A stretch of 64,000 nt of DNA from assembly GCF_900199185.1 (NCBI RefSeq), contig NZ_OBMI01000001.1, forward strand, positions 620,001-684,000. Reading direction: 5' to 3'. This stretch comes from Sphingomonas guangdongensis (GTDB lineage Bacteria; Pseudomonadota; Alphaproteobacteria; Sphingomonadales; Sphingomonadaceae). Positions 24,435 to 32,590 of this stretch are shown here, in pieces; within the stretch, counting starts at the first letter, position 1; every line of letters begins with the position of its first letter. The notes below the pieces were generated by a model. The model did not search any database. It had not been told where the DNA came from and saw only the letters and a list, made by a program, of their open reading frames with translations. A program made the position numbers and the translations under genes.

Positions 24435-25394
24435 TCAGCCGGTCCGCGCCGCCACCTTGGCCTCGATCGCGTCCCAGATCATGCCTGCCGTGTCCGTGCC
24501 GTTGAAGCGATCGATCGCGACGATGCCGGTGGGCGAGGTGACGTTGATCTCCGTCAGCCACTCGCCGCCGATCACGTCGATCCCGACGAAGAGCAGCCCG
24601 CGGCGCTTAAGCTCGGGCGAAAGCGCGGCGCAGATCTCCTCCTCGCGTGGGGTGAGCGCCGCCTTGGCCGCGGTCCCCCCGACCGCCAGGTTGGAGCGGA
24701 TCTCGCCCTCGCCGGGCAGGCGGTTGACTGCGCCGGCGATCTCGCCGTCGACCAGCACGATCCGCTTGTCGCCCTTCACCACGCCGGGAAGGAACGCCTG
24801 CACCATGTGCGGCTCGCGGTAGGCGGTGTTGAACACCTCGATCAACGACGACAAGTTGGCGCCGTCGCTCCCGACCTTGAAGATCGCCTTGCCGCCGTTG
24901 CCGTGGAGCGGCTTGATCACGATTTCGCCGTGCTCGGCGAGGAACGCGCGCGCTTCCTCCAGGCTGCGGGTGACGAGCGTCGGCGGCATGAAGCGCGCGA
25001 AGTCGAGCACCCACAGCTTCTCCGGCGCGTTCCGCACCTCGCGCGGGTCGTTCACCACCAGCGTGCGGTCGGCGACCCGCTCCAGCAGATGGGTGGCGGT
25101 GATGTAGCCGAGGTCGAACGGCGGATCCTGGCGCATCAGCACGACGTCGGCGTCTGCCCCTAGGTCGAGCGACACCGGCGCGTCGAAGCGGAAGTGGTCG
25201 CCCTCAACCTGCTGGACGGTAACCGGGTGCGCGCGCGTCCACACGCGCCCGTCGGCGTAGTTGAGATCGGTCGCCGCATAGTGGAACAGCCGGTGCCCGC
25301 GCGCCTGCGCGGACAGCATCAGCGCAAAGGTCGAATCGCCCGCGATGTTGATCGACTCGAGCGGGTCCATCTGAACGGCGACGGTGAGGGACAT
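24435..25394 (-). CDS. gshB: Glutathione synthase
   Basis: This 319-residue ATP-grasp ligase joins gamma-glutamylcysteine and glycine to form glutathione in the cytosol. The typical start MSLTVAVQMDPLESINIAGDSTFAL, the ATP-binding IVIKPLHGNGGKAIFK, and ADVVLMRQDPPFDLGYI and LLFVGIDVIGGEWLTEINVTSPTGI are all present. It lies downstream of yraN on the same strand, separated by an inverted repeat. Confidence 0.97.
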   Translation of the reverse strand: MSLTVAVQMDPLESINIAGDSTFALMLSAQARGHRLFHYAATDLNYADGRVWTRAHPVTVQQVEGDHFRFDAPVSLDLGADADVVLMRQDPPFDLGYITATHLLERVADRTLVVNDPREVRNAPEKLWVLDFARFMPPTLVTRSLEEARAFLAEHGEIVIKPLHGNGGKAIFKVGSDGANLSSLIEVFNTAYREPHMVQAFLPGVVKGDKRIVLVDGEIAGAVNRLPGEGEIRSNLAVGGTAAKAALTPREEEICAALSPELKRRGLLFVGIDVIGGEWLTEINVTSPTGIVAIDRFNGTDTAGMIWDAIEAKVAARTG

Positions 25395-25404
25395 CCATGT
25401 AACT

Positions 25405-25471
25405 CCGTTCGCCCTGAGCCTGTCTAAGGGCGTGATCCAGGCACGTGCTTCGACAGGCTCAGCACGGACGG
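25405..25471. repeat. Intergenic inverted repeat (CGCCCTGAGCCTGTC...GACAGGCTCAG family)
   Basis: Arms 25405-25432 and 25444-25471 are imperfect 28-bp reverse complements around an 11-bp loop, with core CTGAGCCTGTC / GACAGGCTCAG. This is a second repeat family, distinct from the GTCAYSCC type, and it sits in the yraN-gshB gap. Confidence 0.8.
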
Positions 25472-25496
25472 CAAGTAGGACGGAGTAGGCTGGAAG

Positions 25497-25877
25497 TCAC
25501 CCGATCCAAGCATTCTCGAGGTGCCGCGGCATCTGCCCGGGTGCGACGAGCAGCACGTCGACGCGGATGTCCTCGCCCGCGGTCGCGTAGCGCGGCATCA
25601 GATACTCGGCCGCCGCCGCGACGCGGGCCAGGCGGCGCTGGTCGATCGCTAGGTCGAGTTCGCCGACCGTCCGCCGCGTCTTCACCTCCACGAAGGCGAT
25701 CAGCGCACCCCGCTTTGCCACCAGGTCGACCTCGCCCGCGGGCGTGCGCACCCGGCGGTCGAGGATTCGCCAGCCCTTCAGGCGCAGCCACCAGCCCGCG
25801 ATCCGCTCGCCGCGGCGCCCCGCGGCTTCGGCGGCGCGGCGGTCGGCAAGGGCGCGGGGCTTGGGCGGACGGCTCAT
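25497..25877 (-). CDS. YraN family (UPF0102) nuclease-like protein
   Basis: This 126-residue protein has the UPF0102 restriction-endonuclease-like fold: RRGERIAGWWLRLKGWRIL, then VRTPAGEVDLVAKRGALIAFVEVKTRR, with the acidic and lysine residues of the nuclease core (E...D...EVK). The ATG at 25877 (MSRPPKPRAL) is preferred to a TTG further out. It commonly neighbours rsmI, as here. Its precise role is unsettled, with links to DNA processing or recombination proposed. Confidence 0.88.
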   Translation of the reverse strand: MSRPPKPRALADRRAAEAAGRRGERIAGWWLRLKGWRILDRRVRTPAGEVDLVAKRGALIAFVEVKTRRTVGELDLAIDQRRLARVAAAAEYLMPRYATAGEDIRVDVLLVAPGQMPRHLENAWIG

Positions 25878-25914
25878 GCCAAGGAGCGTCGCGCGTCGCA
25901 GCGGCAAGCGCAAG

Positions 25915-25940
25915 TGAACCGGTCCGCGTGTCCGATCGTT
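25915..25940 (+). promoter_or_regulatory. EcfG-like promoter (TGAAC-N17-CGTT)
   Basis: TGAAC at 25915-25919 and CGTT at 25937-25940 are 17 bases apart. The first base differs from GGAAC. It lies 22 bp before the start of a 53-residue protein and shares the 84-bp divergent gap with the yraN promoter. Confidence 0.5.
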
Positions 25941-25961
25941 CAGCCGAGGAGGAGATCACCG

Positions 25962-26123
25962 ATGCCCGACACCGACCCCGACCTGATCACGCCGAAGCCT
26001 GGCGAGACCGCTACCACCCGCTTCGGCATGGAGGACGGCGACAACACCGACACGCCGGCCACCGGCATCGATCCGGAGCAGGAAGGTGACGAGGACGCGG
26101 TGCGGACCAGCGATACCGAGTAG
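25962..26123 (+). CDS. Small acidic protein, predicted stress-induced
   Basis: This 53-residue product (MPDTDPDLITPKPGETATT...) is strongly acidic, rich in Asp, Thr, Glu and Pro, with no hydrophobic segment. The start at 25962 has GAGGAGGAG about 9 bases upstream. It is divergent from yraN and convergent with rsmI, so it interrupts the usual rsmI-yraN adjacency. An EcfG-like promoter precedes it. No family recognised. Confidence 0.7.
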   Translation: MPDTDPDLITPKPGETATTRFGMEDGDNTDTPATGIDPEQEGDEDAVRTSDTE

Positions 26124-26136
26124 CAGGCGAGCAGAT

Positions 26137-26239
26137 CTCCCCACTCCAGCAGGGATCGGGTGGGGGGACGTAGATGGCTAGGCACGCGGCCACTCCGGTG
26201 CCGCGTGCATCGACCCACCCCTCCTGTCAGGGAGGGAAG
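26137..26239. repeat. Inverted repeat (CTCCC/GGGAGG family) whose right arm encodes the end of rsmI
   Basis: Arms 26137-26167 and 26211-26239 are imperfect reverse complements related to those at 14958-15082. The right arm contains the rsmI stop codon (26227-26229) and its last few codons. Confidence 0.65.
26182..26208. terminator. Perfect 9-bp hairpin between convergent genes
   Basis: GCACGCGGC and GCCGCGTGC pair around a 9-nt loop, in the centre of the repeat between the small acidic protein gene and rsmI. Likely bidirectional; no T-run. Confidence 0.5.
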
Positions 26240-27078
26240 TCGGTCGTCTTCAACTTCGTCGCGCGCGCGTACAATTCGCGGCGGTCGAGTCCGGTTCGCT
26301 TTGCGATCTCGGCCGCCGCCTTCGACACCGGCAAGCGCTCCATCGCGTCGCGCAGCGCAGCGTCGATGTCGACGCCCTCACCACTCGGCGACACCTCGCC
26401 CGGCGGGGCGACGATCACCACGATCTCGCCCTTGGGCGGCGCCTCGGCATAGCGGTCGGCCAGCTGCGACAGCGTGCCCGTTACGCACTCCTCGAAGCGC
26501 TTCGTGATCTCGCGCGCGACTCCCGCCTCACGATCGCCCAGCCCATCAGCAAGCGCCGAAAGCGTCGCGGCGAGGCGCGGCCCCGATTCGTAGAGGATCA
26601 GCGTCGCACGCACACCCGCGACCTCCGCGATCGCACTCGCCTTCGCCGCTGCCTTGGGCGGCAGAAATCCCAGAAACAGGAACCGGTCGGTCGGCAGCCC
26701 GGCCAGCGTCAGCGCCGCCACCGCCGCGCACGGGCCAGGCACCGTCGCGACCAGATGCCCCGCCGCGCGCGCGTCGCGCACCAGCTTGTAGCCCGGATCG
26801 GAAATGAGCGGCGTGCCCGCGTCGGAAACGAGCGCTACCGCCTCGCTCCCCATCCGCGCGACCAGCCCGGGACGGACAGCCTCCGCATTATGGTCGTGAT
26901 ACGGAGTCATCGGCCGCTTGATCCCCAGATGCTGGAGCAGCCGCGCCGTCACTCGGCTGTCCTCCACCGCGATCACGTCAGCTGCGGCCAGCACAGCGCC
27001 GGCGCGCAGCGATAGGTCACCGAGATTGCCGATCGGGGTCGCGACGATGTAGAGGCCGGGGGGAAGTTCAGCGTTCAT
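26227..27078 (-). CDS. rsmI: 16S rRNA (cytidine1402-2'-O)-methyltransferase
   Basis: This 283-residue tetrapyrrole-methylase-fold enzyme 2'-O-methylates C1402 of 16S rRNA. Motifs are GLYIVATPIGNLGDLSLRA at the N-terminus, AVEDSRVTARLL, VSDAGTPLISDPGYKLV and GFLPPKAAAK. The ATG at 27078 fits the family start; the very long upstream frame is antisense to the lipoprotein gene. Its last codons and stop come from a repeat arm. Its start codon is only 12 bp from the divergent lipoprotein start. Confidence 0.96.
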   Translation of the reverse strand: MNAELPPGLYIVATPIGNLGDLSLRAGAVLAAADVIAVEDSRVTARLLQHLGIKRPMTPYHDHNAEAVRPGLVARMGSEAVALVSDAGTPLISDPGYKLVRDARAAGHLVATVPGPCAAVAALTLAGLPTDRFLFLGFLPPKAAAKASAIAEVAGVRATLILYESGPRLAATLSALADGLGDREAGVAREITKRFEECVTGTLSQLADRYAEAPPKGEIVVIVAPPGEVSPSGEGVDIDAALRDAMERLPVSKAAAEIAKRTGLDRRELYARATKLKTTDFPP

Positions 27079-27090
27079 GAGGGGATAGCT

Positions 27091-28290
27091 ATGGCTGAGG
27101 CGGCACCGCGGCTGCAACCGCGCAGATGGGGCGTGCGCGCGCTGACGTTTGCCGTGGCGGCACTGGTGAGTGCCTGCTCCACGGTGGTGCCGCGCGGGCC
27201 CGCTCCGCCGCCGCCCGCGCCGACCGCGCCTCGCCCGACTGCGCCGCACCCGGTCCAGTCGGGCATCCCCGAGGATACGGAGCGGCACCGCGTCGCGCTG
27301 CTGGTGCCGATCACCGGCACCAACGGCGCGGTCGGGCGCAGCCTCGCCAACGCGACCCAGTTGGCGCTGCTCGACACCCGCAGCGAGCGGGTGCGGATCA
27401 CCACCTACGACACGGCACCGGGTGCCGCGGCGGCGGCGCAGCGCGCGATCGCGGAAGGTGCTCAGCTGATCCTGGGGCCACTGCTGGCGGAGGATGTCCG
27501 CGCGGTTGCGCCGATCGCCCGCCGTGCGCGGGTGCCGGTCGTGAGCTTCTCCAACGACGCGAGCGTCGCCGGTCAGGGCGCCTATCTGATGGGCTACTCG
27601 CCCGCGCAGTCGATCGAGCGCGTCGTCGACTACGCAAAGAACAGCGGGGTCACCCGCTTCGCCGGGCTGATGCCGACGGGATTGTACGGGGAGCGCGCCT
27701 CCACCGCCTTTCTGCGCGCGGTCGAGGGGGCGGGCGGCAGCGTCACCGCGATCCAGACCTATGACCGGCGCCCTGGCGGCGTCACCGCGGCGGTTGCGCG
27801 GCTCGGCCGGGCAAGCGGGTACCAGGCGGTGCTGATCGCCGACAGCGCCGGGACCGCGAGCGTCGCCGTGCCGGCGCTGCGACGGAGTGGCGGCGCGGGC
27901 GTCCGGGTGCTGGGGACCGAGCTGTGGAACACCGACAGCAGTGTCGGCGGTAACGCGGCGCTCGCCGGCGCGTGGTTCGCGAGCGTGCCTGATGCCCTTT
28001 ATCGCCAGTATGCGACGCGCTACCGCACCCGCTTCGGGGCCGCTCCCTACCGGCTTTCCAGCCTCGGCTACGACGCGGTGCTGCTCACCGTCCGGATCGC
28101 CCGTGACTGGCGGGTCGGTGATAATTTTCCGGAAGGCCGCCTGTCCGACCGCGACGGCTTCGCCGGACTCGATGGGGCGTTCCGCTTCGGCCGGGACGGC
28201 GTCGCCGATCGCGCGCTGGAGGTGCAGGAGATCCGCGGCGGCCAGACGGTGACGGTGTCGCCCGCGCCGCAGGGGTTCGGCGGTCGGTAA
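27091..28290 (+). CDS. Penicillin-binding protein activator-like lipoprotein (LpoA/YraM-like)
   Basis: This 399-residue lipoprotein has a basic start, a hydrophobic segment and the lipobox ALVSAC (Cys about 29). A proline-rich linker (GPAPPPPAPTAPRPTAP) precedes a periplasmic-binding-protein fold (VALLVPITGTNGAVGRSLANAT; LILGPLLAEDVRAVAPIA; VPVVSFSND). This is the C-terminal LpoA/YraM type; the N-terminal TPR part of enterobacterial LpoA is absent. GAGGGG lies 7 bp before the ATG. Location next to rsmI is conserved in proteobacteria. It would stimulate peptidoglycan synthases in the periplasm, by homology only. Confidence 0.88.
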   Translation: MAEAAPRLQPRRWGVRALTFAVAALVSACSTVVPRGPAPPPPAPTAPRPTAPHPVQSGIPEDTERHRVALLVPITGTNGAVGRSLANATQLALLDTRSERVRITTYDTAPGAAAAAQRAIAEGAQLILGPLLAEDVRAVAPIARRARVPVVSFSNDASVAGQGAYLMGYSPAQSIERVVDYAKNSGVTRFAGLMPTGLYGERASTAFLRAVEGAGGSVTAIQTYDRRPGGVTAAVARLGRASGYQAVLIADSAGTASVAVPALRRSGGAGVRVLGTELWNTDSSVGGNAALAGAWFASVPDALYRQYATRYRTRFGAAPYRLSSLGYDAVLLTVRIARDWRVGDNFPEGRLSDRDGFAGLDGAFRFGRDGVADRALEVQEIRGGQTVTVSPAPQGFGGR

Positions 28291-28299
28291 GGCACCGCG

Positions 28300-28320
28300 A
28301 CCCTGGCGCAAAGCCGGGGT
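28300..28320. terminator. Hairpin between convergent lipoprotein and phhB genes
   Basis: ACCCTGGC and GCCGGGGT form an 8-bp stem (one T-G wobble) with a 5-nt loop in the 39-bp convergent gap. Confidence 0.45.
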
Positions 28321-28329
28321 GAGGGGTGA

Positions 28330-28620
28330 CTAATCCACCAACGCGTCGATCCGCCCCGCCAGGTCGATGTCGCTGGCCGACAGCCCGCCTGCGTCGTGGG
28401 TCGTCAGCAGGATGTCGACCCGGTTGTAGACGTTGGACCATTCGGGATGGTGGTCGGCCTTCTCCGCGAACAGCGCGACCTGGGTCATGAAGGCGAATGC
28501 TTCCGCGAAGTTCTCGAAGGTGAACGAGCGGGTGATCGCATCGCGCGCCTCGTCATAGTCCCACTCGGCTAGCGTATCGAGCGCATCGGCGCGCTCCGCC
28601 TGGTTCAGAGCCTCGATCAC
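28330..28620 (-). CDS. phhB: 4a-hydroxytetrahydrobiopterin dehydratase
   Basis: This 96-residue PCD/DCoH-family enzyme dehydrates pterin-4a-carbinolamine in pterin recycling for aromatic amino-acid hydroxylases. The family motif is [20 protein letters not shown] followed by TTHDAGGLS. It starts with GTG at 28620 behind a strong GGGAGGGG. No phenylalanine hydroxylase is in the window. Confidence 0.93.
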   Translation of the reverse strand: MIEALNQAERADALDTLAEWDYDEARDAITRSFTFENFAEAFAFMTQVALFAEKADHHPEWSNVYNRVDILLTTHDAGGLSASDIDLAGRIDALVD

Positions 28621-28655
28621 GTCCCCTCCCTTGCCGCGGTACCGCGCGCGAGCCT

Positions 28656-29069
28656 ATGGCGACGGCCATGAACGGGCAAGAGCGGCTGGCGCCCACCGCG
28701 GCGGAGATCGAGGCACTCGCCCGGGCGAGTCTCCGGCGCATTCCGGCACCCTTCGCCGATCACCTCGCCGGCGTCGTGCTGCTGGTCGAGGAATGGGCCG
28801 ACGACGAGACGCTCGATGCGCTCGGGATCGAGGACCCGTACGATCTCACCGGCCTCTACGCCGGCCGTCCGATCGGGGAGAAGTCGGCCTTTGACACCGG
28901 CGCGCTGCCCGACCGTATCCACCTCTACCGCCGCGCGATCCTTGACGAGTGGGTCGCGAACGGTGACGATCTGGCGACGCTGGTCCACCACATCGTGGTG
29001 CACGAAGTCGGGCACCACTTCGGCCTGTCGGACGACGACATGCACGCGCTGGAGGCCGCGGCCGGGTGA
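28656..29069 (+). CDS. Small zincin-like metallopeptidase family protein
   Basis: This 137-residue protein has VHEVGHHFGLSDDDMHALE near its C-terminus: HExxH plus a downstream aspartate and histidine as in the minimal, possibly Zn-binding DUF1025-type family. There is no signal peptide. It overlaps ccmA (GTGA). A second ATG at codon 5 (28668) could be the true start. Catalytic activity is not established for this family. Confidence 0.88.
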   Translation: MATAMNGQERLAPTAAEIEALARASLRRIPAPFADHLAGVVLLVEEWADDETLDALGIEDPYDLTGLYAGRPIGEKSAFDTGALPDRIHLYRRAILDEWVANGDDLATLVHHIVVHEVGHHFGLSDDDMHALEAAAG

Positions 29070-29629
29070 GCCCGGCGCTGCGGCTGGAGCGGGTCGCCTG
29101 CCTGCGCGGTGGCCGGCTGCTGTTCGAAGGAGTCGATGTCACGCTCGGGCCGGCCGAGGCGCTGGTCGTCACCGGGCCGAACGGCGTCGGCAAGTCGAGC
29201 CTGCTGCGGATCGCCGCCGGGCTGCTCCGCGCGAGTGCGGGCACGGTCACCCGCGAGGGCAAGGTAGCCCTGGCCGACGACGCGCTCGCGCTCGACGAGG
29301 AACAGCCGCTCGGCCGCGCGCTCGGCTTCTGGGGACGCATCGACGGCGGCGCACCGGCGGCGGCGCTCGCCGCTACCGGACTAGAGGCGCTCGCCGCCGT
29401 TCCGGTGCGCTGGCTTTCGACCGGGCAGCGTCGCCGTGCCGGCCTCGCGCGGCTGCACGCGGCGGGCGCGCCGATCTGGCTGCTGGACGAGCCCGGCAAC
29501 GGCCTCGACGCGGACGGGCTGGCGATGCTGGCCGGCCTTGTCGCCGCGCATCGTGCGGCGGGCGGGCTCGTGCTCGCGGCGACGCACCTGCCGCTCGACT
29601 GGCCGAACACCGGCGGGCTGGCGCTGTGA
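29066..29629 (+). CDS. ccmA: Heme exporter ATP-binding protein CcmA
   Basis: This 187-residue ABC ATPase works with CcmB in cytochrome c maturation. Walker A GPNGVGKSSLL is near residue 40 and Walker B IWLLDEPGNGLD near 140. The signature is LSTGQRRRAGLARL, the typical CcmA variant, and the switch histidine is in ATHLPLDW. GTG at 29066 overlaps the upstream TGA. Its own stop overlaps the ccmB start (GTGA). Confidence 0.94.
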   Translation: MSPALRLERVACLRGGRLLFEGVDVTLGPAEALVVTGPNGVGKSSLLRIAAGLLRASAGTVTREGKVALADDALALDEEQPLGRALGFWGRIDGGAPAAALAATGLEALAAVPVRWLSTGQRRRAGLARLHAAGAPIWLLDEPGNGLDADGLAMLAGLVAAHRAAGGLVLAATHLPLDWPNTGGLAL

Positions 29630-30270
29630 GCGCGTTCGTCGCCATCGTCTGGCGTGAGGTGCAGCGAGGCTATGTCGGTGGCGGCGCGCTGCTGCCGGTC
29701 GCCTTCTTCCTGCTGGTCGCGACGCTCTTCCCATTCGCCATCGGCCCCGATGCGGCGGTGCTCGCCCGGGTCGGTGGCGGGGTGATCTGGGCGGCAGCTC
29801 TGCTCGCCGCGCTGCTCCCCGTCGAGCGGCTGGTCGCGCCCGATGCGGAGAGCGGCGTGCTCGATCAGCTGGTAGTGCGCGGCGTGTCGATGGTCACGGT
29901 GGCGCTCGCCAAGACGCTCGGCCACTGGCTCGCCTTCACGCCACCGCTGCTCGCCGCGGCGGTGCTCGCCGCCGGGCTGCTCGGGCTGTCGGCGGAGCAG
30001 GTGCTCCAGGTCGAGATCAGCTTGCTGATCGGCACACCCGGGCTTGCCGCGCTCGCGGTCGCGACGGGTGCGCTGGTGGCGGGGCTGCGCGGCGCGGGAG
30101 CGATCGCGGGGCTGCTGATGCTGCCGGTGGCGGTGCCGCTGCTGATCTTCGGGGCGGGGTCGCTGACGGGCGGCGCGGGCGCGCTCCAGCTGCTCGGCGC
30201 AGTCAGCCTGCTGCTCGTTGCCGGCGCCCCGGCGCTCGCGGGCGCGGCGATCCGCGCAGGGCGGGATTGA
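29626..30270 (+). CDS. ccmB: Heme exporter protein CcmB
   Basis: This 214-residue integral membrane protein has about six hydrophobic segments. The family stretches FVAIVWREVQRGY, PDAESGVLDQLVVRGVS and AGLLMLPVAVPLLIFG are readable. It starts with GTG at 29626, overlapping the ccmA stop. CcmA and CcmB recycle the heme chaperone CcmE in an ATP-dependent way. CcmC, CcmD and CcmE are not in the window. Confidence 0.94.
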   Translation: MSAFVAIVWREVQRGYVGGGALLPVAFFLLVATLFPFAIGPDAAVLARVGGGVIWAAALLAALLPVERLVAPDAESGVLDQLVVRGVSMVTVALAKTLGHWLAFTPPLLAAAVLAAGLLGLSAEQVLQVEISLLIGTPGLAALAVATGALVAGLRGAGAIAGLLMLPVAVPLLIFGAGSLTGGAGALQLLGAVSLLLVAGAPALAGAAIRAGRD

Positions 30271-30278
30271 CCCGCTCG

Positions 30279-31148
30279 CTACCGGCTCCAGCGCGCGAAG
30301 ATAGCGGTTGGCAGCACCAGTCCGCGTGCTTCCTCGCGCACGCCGAGCTCGCCGCACTCGACGGTGCCCGGCAGGTCGCCGAACGCCTGGGCGACCAGCT
30401 CACCGATCGCCAGTGCCGACAGGCGAACGGCGTAGACGGTGAGGAACAGGAAGCGCGAGTCGGCGTCGATCAGCCGGCGGCAATCCGCGACCAGCCCAGG
30501 CAGCCCCTCCTCCAGCTTCCACACCTCGCCGTTCGGCCCCCGCCCCCACTTGGGCGGATCGAGGATGATGCCGTCGTAGCGGCGACCGCGCCTGACCTCC
30601 CGCGCCACGAACTTGCCCGCGTCCTCGACCAGCCAGCGGACCGGCTTCTCCGCCATGCCGGAGAGCTCGGCATTGCCGCGCGCGGCGTCGACCGACTTCT
30701 TCGAGGCATCGACGTGGACGACGCGCGCGCCCGCCGCCGCCAACGCCAGCGACCCGACGCCGGTGTAGCCGAACAGGTTGAGGCACTCCGGCGACTCGGC
30801 GCCAGCGATCCGCCCGCGCATCCAGTCCCACACCGGTGCCATGTCGGGGAAGAAGCCGAGGTGCCGGAACGGCGTGTTGCTGGCGGTAAAGCGCGCCTCG
30901 CGCCAGCCAAGCGGCCAGCCCTCGCGCGGGACCGGCCGGTCGAAGCGCCAGCGTCCGCCGCCTTCCTCGTCCGCGCCGGGCACGAACTCGCCGTCGGCGT
31001 CCCAGTGCGCGGCGGCGGGCGCCCACATCGCCTGCTGCTCGGGGCGGATAAAACGAAAGCGGCCGTAGCGCTCGAGCTTGCGGCCATGGCCGCAGTCGAG
31101 CAGGCCGTAATCGGCCCAGGGCTCGCCGACGAGCGTGATCGGGGTCAC
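30279..31148 (-). CDS. Class I SAM-dependent methyltransferase, RlmI/RlmK-like
   Basis: This 289-residue Rossmann methyltransferase resembles the COG1092 rRNA methyltransferases. SAM motif I is LNLFGYTGVGSLALAAAGA, motif II is VVHVDASKKSVDAARGN and the catalytic motif is ILDPPKWGRGPNGE. It lacks the N-terminal PUA domain of E. coli RlmI. GTG at 31148 overlaps the thrC stop (GTGA), making it the last gene of the ctaB-thrC operon. The target nucleotide is not known. Confidence 0.88.
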   Translation of the reverse strand: MTPITLVGEPWADYGLLDCGHGRKLERYGRFRFIRPEQQAMWAPAAAHWDADGEFVPGADEEGGGRWRFDRPVPREGWPLGWREARFTASNTPFRHLGFFPDMAPVWDWMRGRIAGAESPECLNLFGYTGVGSLALAAAGARVVHVDASKKSVDAARGNAELSGMAEKPVRWLVEDAGKFVAREVRRGRRYDGIILDPPKWGRGPNGEVWKLEEGLPGLVADCRRLIDADSRFLFLTVYAVRLSALAIGELVAQAFGDLPGTVECGELGVREEARGLVLPTAIFARWSR

Positions 31149-32545
31149 GCCGCCGACACCGCCCGCTCGGCGATGTAACCGCTCACCGCGTCAAAGGTGG
31201 CAGGCAGCGTCGCATACCGCTCCTCGCGCTGGAACAGGTCGCCGACCCGGTTCGGCAGCGTCGGGCGGAGCCCGGTCGCGCGCTCCACCGACTCGCGGAA
31301 CTTGGCCGGATGCGCGGTCGCGAGCGTGACCACCGGCACGTCGGCGGGCAGCCCGGCGCGGCGCGCCGCCGCAAAGCCGATCGCGGTGTGCGGATCGAGC
31401 AGCTCGCCCGTTTCCGCGCACGCCCAGCGCATCGCCTCTGCCATGTCGGCGGCGTCTACCGCGTCGCTGGTGAACAGCGCGGCCGCGCCACTCGCATGCG
31501 CGTCGGTCAGCCGCATCGCCCGGCTCGTCTCGAAACCGCGCATCTGCGCCGCGAGCGCGGCCCCATCGCGTGCGCCGAGGTCGAACAGCAGCCGCTCAAA
31601 GTTGGACGATACCTGGATGTCCATCGATGGGGCCGCGGTCGGAGTCACCGCCGCGCTGCTGTAGTCGCCGGTGGAGAGTGCGCGGTGGAGGATGTCGTTG
31701 ACGTTGGTCGCGACGATCAGCCGCGCGACCGGCAGCCCCATTTGGGCCGCCACATAGCCGGCGAAGACGTCGCCGAAGTTGCCGGTCGGGACCGAGAAGG
31801 CGACCGCTCGTTCCGGCGCGCCGAGCCGGACGGCGGCGTAGAAATAATAGACCACCTGCGCCATCAGTCGCGCCCAGTTGATCGAGTTCACCGCCGACAG
31901 GGTGAAGCGATCCGCGAAGTCGCGGTCGTTGAACATCGCCTTCACCAGCGCCTGCGCGGTGTCGAAGTCCCCTTCGATGGCGATGTTGTGGACGTTGGGG
32001 CTCAGCACCGTCGTCATCTGCCGCCGCTGGACGTCGCTCACGCGGCCCTGCGGATGAAGCATGAAGACATCGACGCCCGCGCGGCCCGCCAGCGCATCGA
32101 TCGCCGCCGAGCCGGTGTCGCCGCTGGTCGCCCCGATTACCGTCAGGTGGGTGTCGGTGCCGGCCAGGAACCGCTCGAACAGCAAGCCCAGGAACTGTAG
32201 CGCCACGTCCTTGAACGCGAGGGTCGGGCCGTGGAACAGCTCCAGCAGGAAGTGCTGGTGGGTGAGCTGCTTGAGCGGTGTGACCGCCGCGTGGCTGAAC
32301 CGGCCGTACGCCGCCTCGCACATCGTCCGCAGCTCGTCTTGGCTCAGTGCATCACCCACGAACGGCGTCATGACCCAGACCGCCGTCTCGGCGTAGGACA
32401 GTCCGGCGAGCGCAGCGATCTCCCGCTTGCTCAGCGTCGGCCACGCCTCCGGCACGTAGAGCCCGCCGTCGCTCGCCAGACCGGCAAGCGTCGCGGCGCG
32501 GAAGTCGAGCGGCGTCGCGGCGCCCCGGGTGCTGACATAATGCAT
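31145..32545 (-). CDS. thrC: Threonine synthase
   Basis: This 466-residue PLP enzyme turns O-phosphohomoserine into threonine. It begins MHYVSTRGAATPLDFRAA, typical of the family, with the PLP lysine in GPTLAFKDVALQFLG near residue 110 and VIGATSGDTGSAAI as the phosphate-binding region. The ATG at 32545 fits homologues; a start further out is less likely. It lies downstream of the SURF1 gene, an arrangement seen in other sphingomonads. Confidence 0.97.
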   Translation of the reverse strand: MHYVSTRGAATPLDFRAATLAGLASDGGLYVPEAWPTLSKREIAALAGLSYAETAVWVMTPFVGDALSQDELRTMCEAAYGRFSHAAVTPLKQLTHQHFLLELFHGPTLAFKDVALQFLGLLFERFLAGTDTHLTVIGATSGDTGSAAIDALAGRAGVDVFMLHPQGRVSDVQRRQMTTVLSPNVHNIAIEGDFDTAQALVKAMFNDRDFADRFTLSAVNSINWARLMAQVVYYFYAAVRLGAPERAVAFSVPTGNFGDVFAGYVAAQMGLPVARLIVATNVNDILHRALSTGDYSSAAVTPTAAPSMDIQVSSNFERLLFDLGARDGAALAAQMRGFETSRAMRLTDAHASGAAALFTSDAVDAADMAEAMRWACAETGELLDPHTAIGFAAARRAGLPADVPVVTLATAHPAKFRESVERATGLRPTLPNRVGDLFQREERYATLPATFDAVSGYIAERAVSAA

Positions 32546-32590
32546 GACGGCGGCGGGCGTAGCGAGCGCGTCGCGGACGGGCAAGAAAGC

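Noticed and set aside
27079..28311. Upstream extension of rsmI to a 694-residue protein
   Set aside because: The extension is antisense to the lipoprotein gene; RsmI homology starts at 27078.
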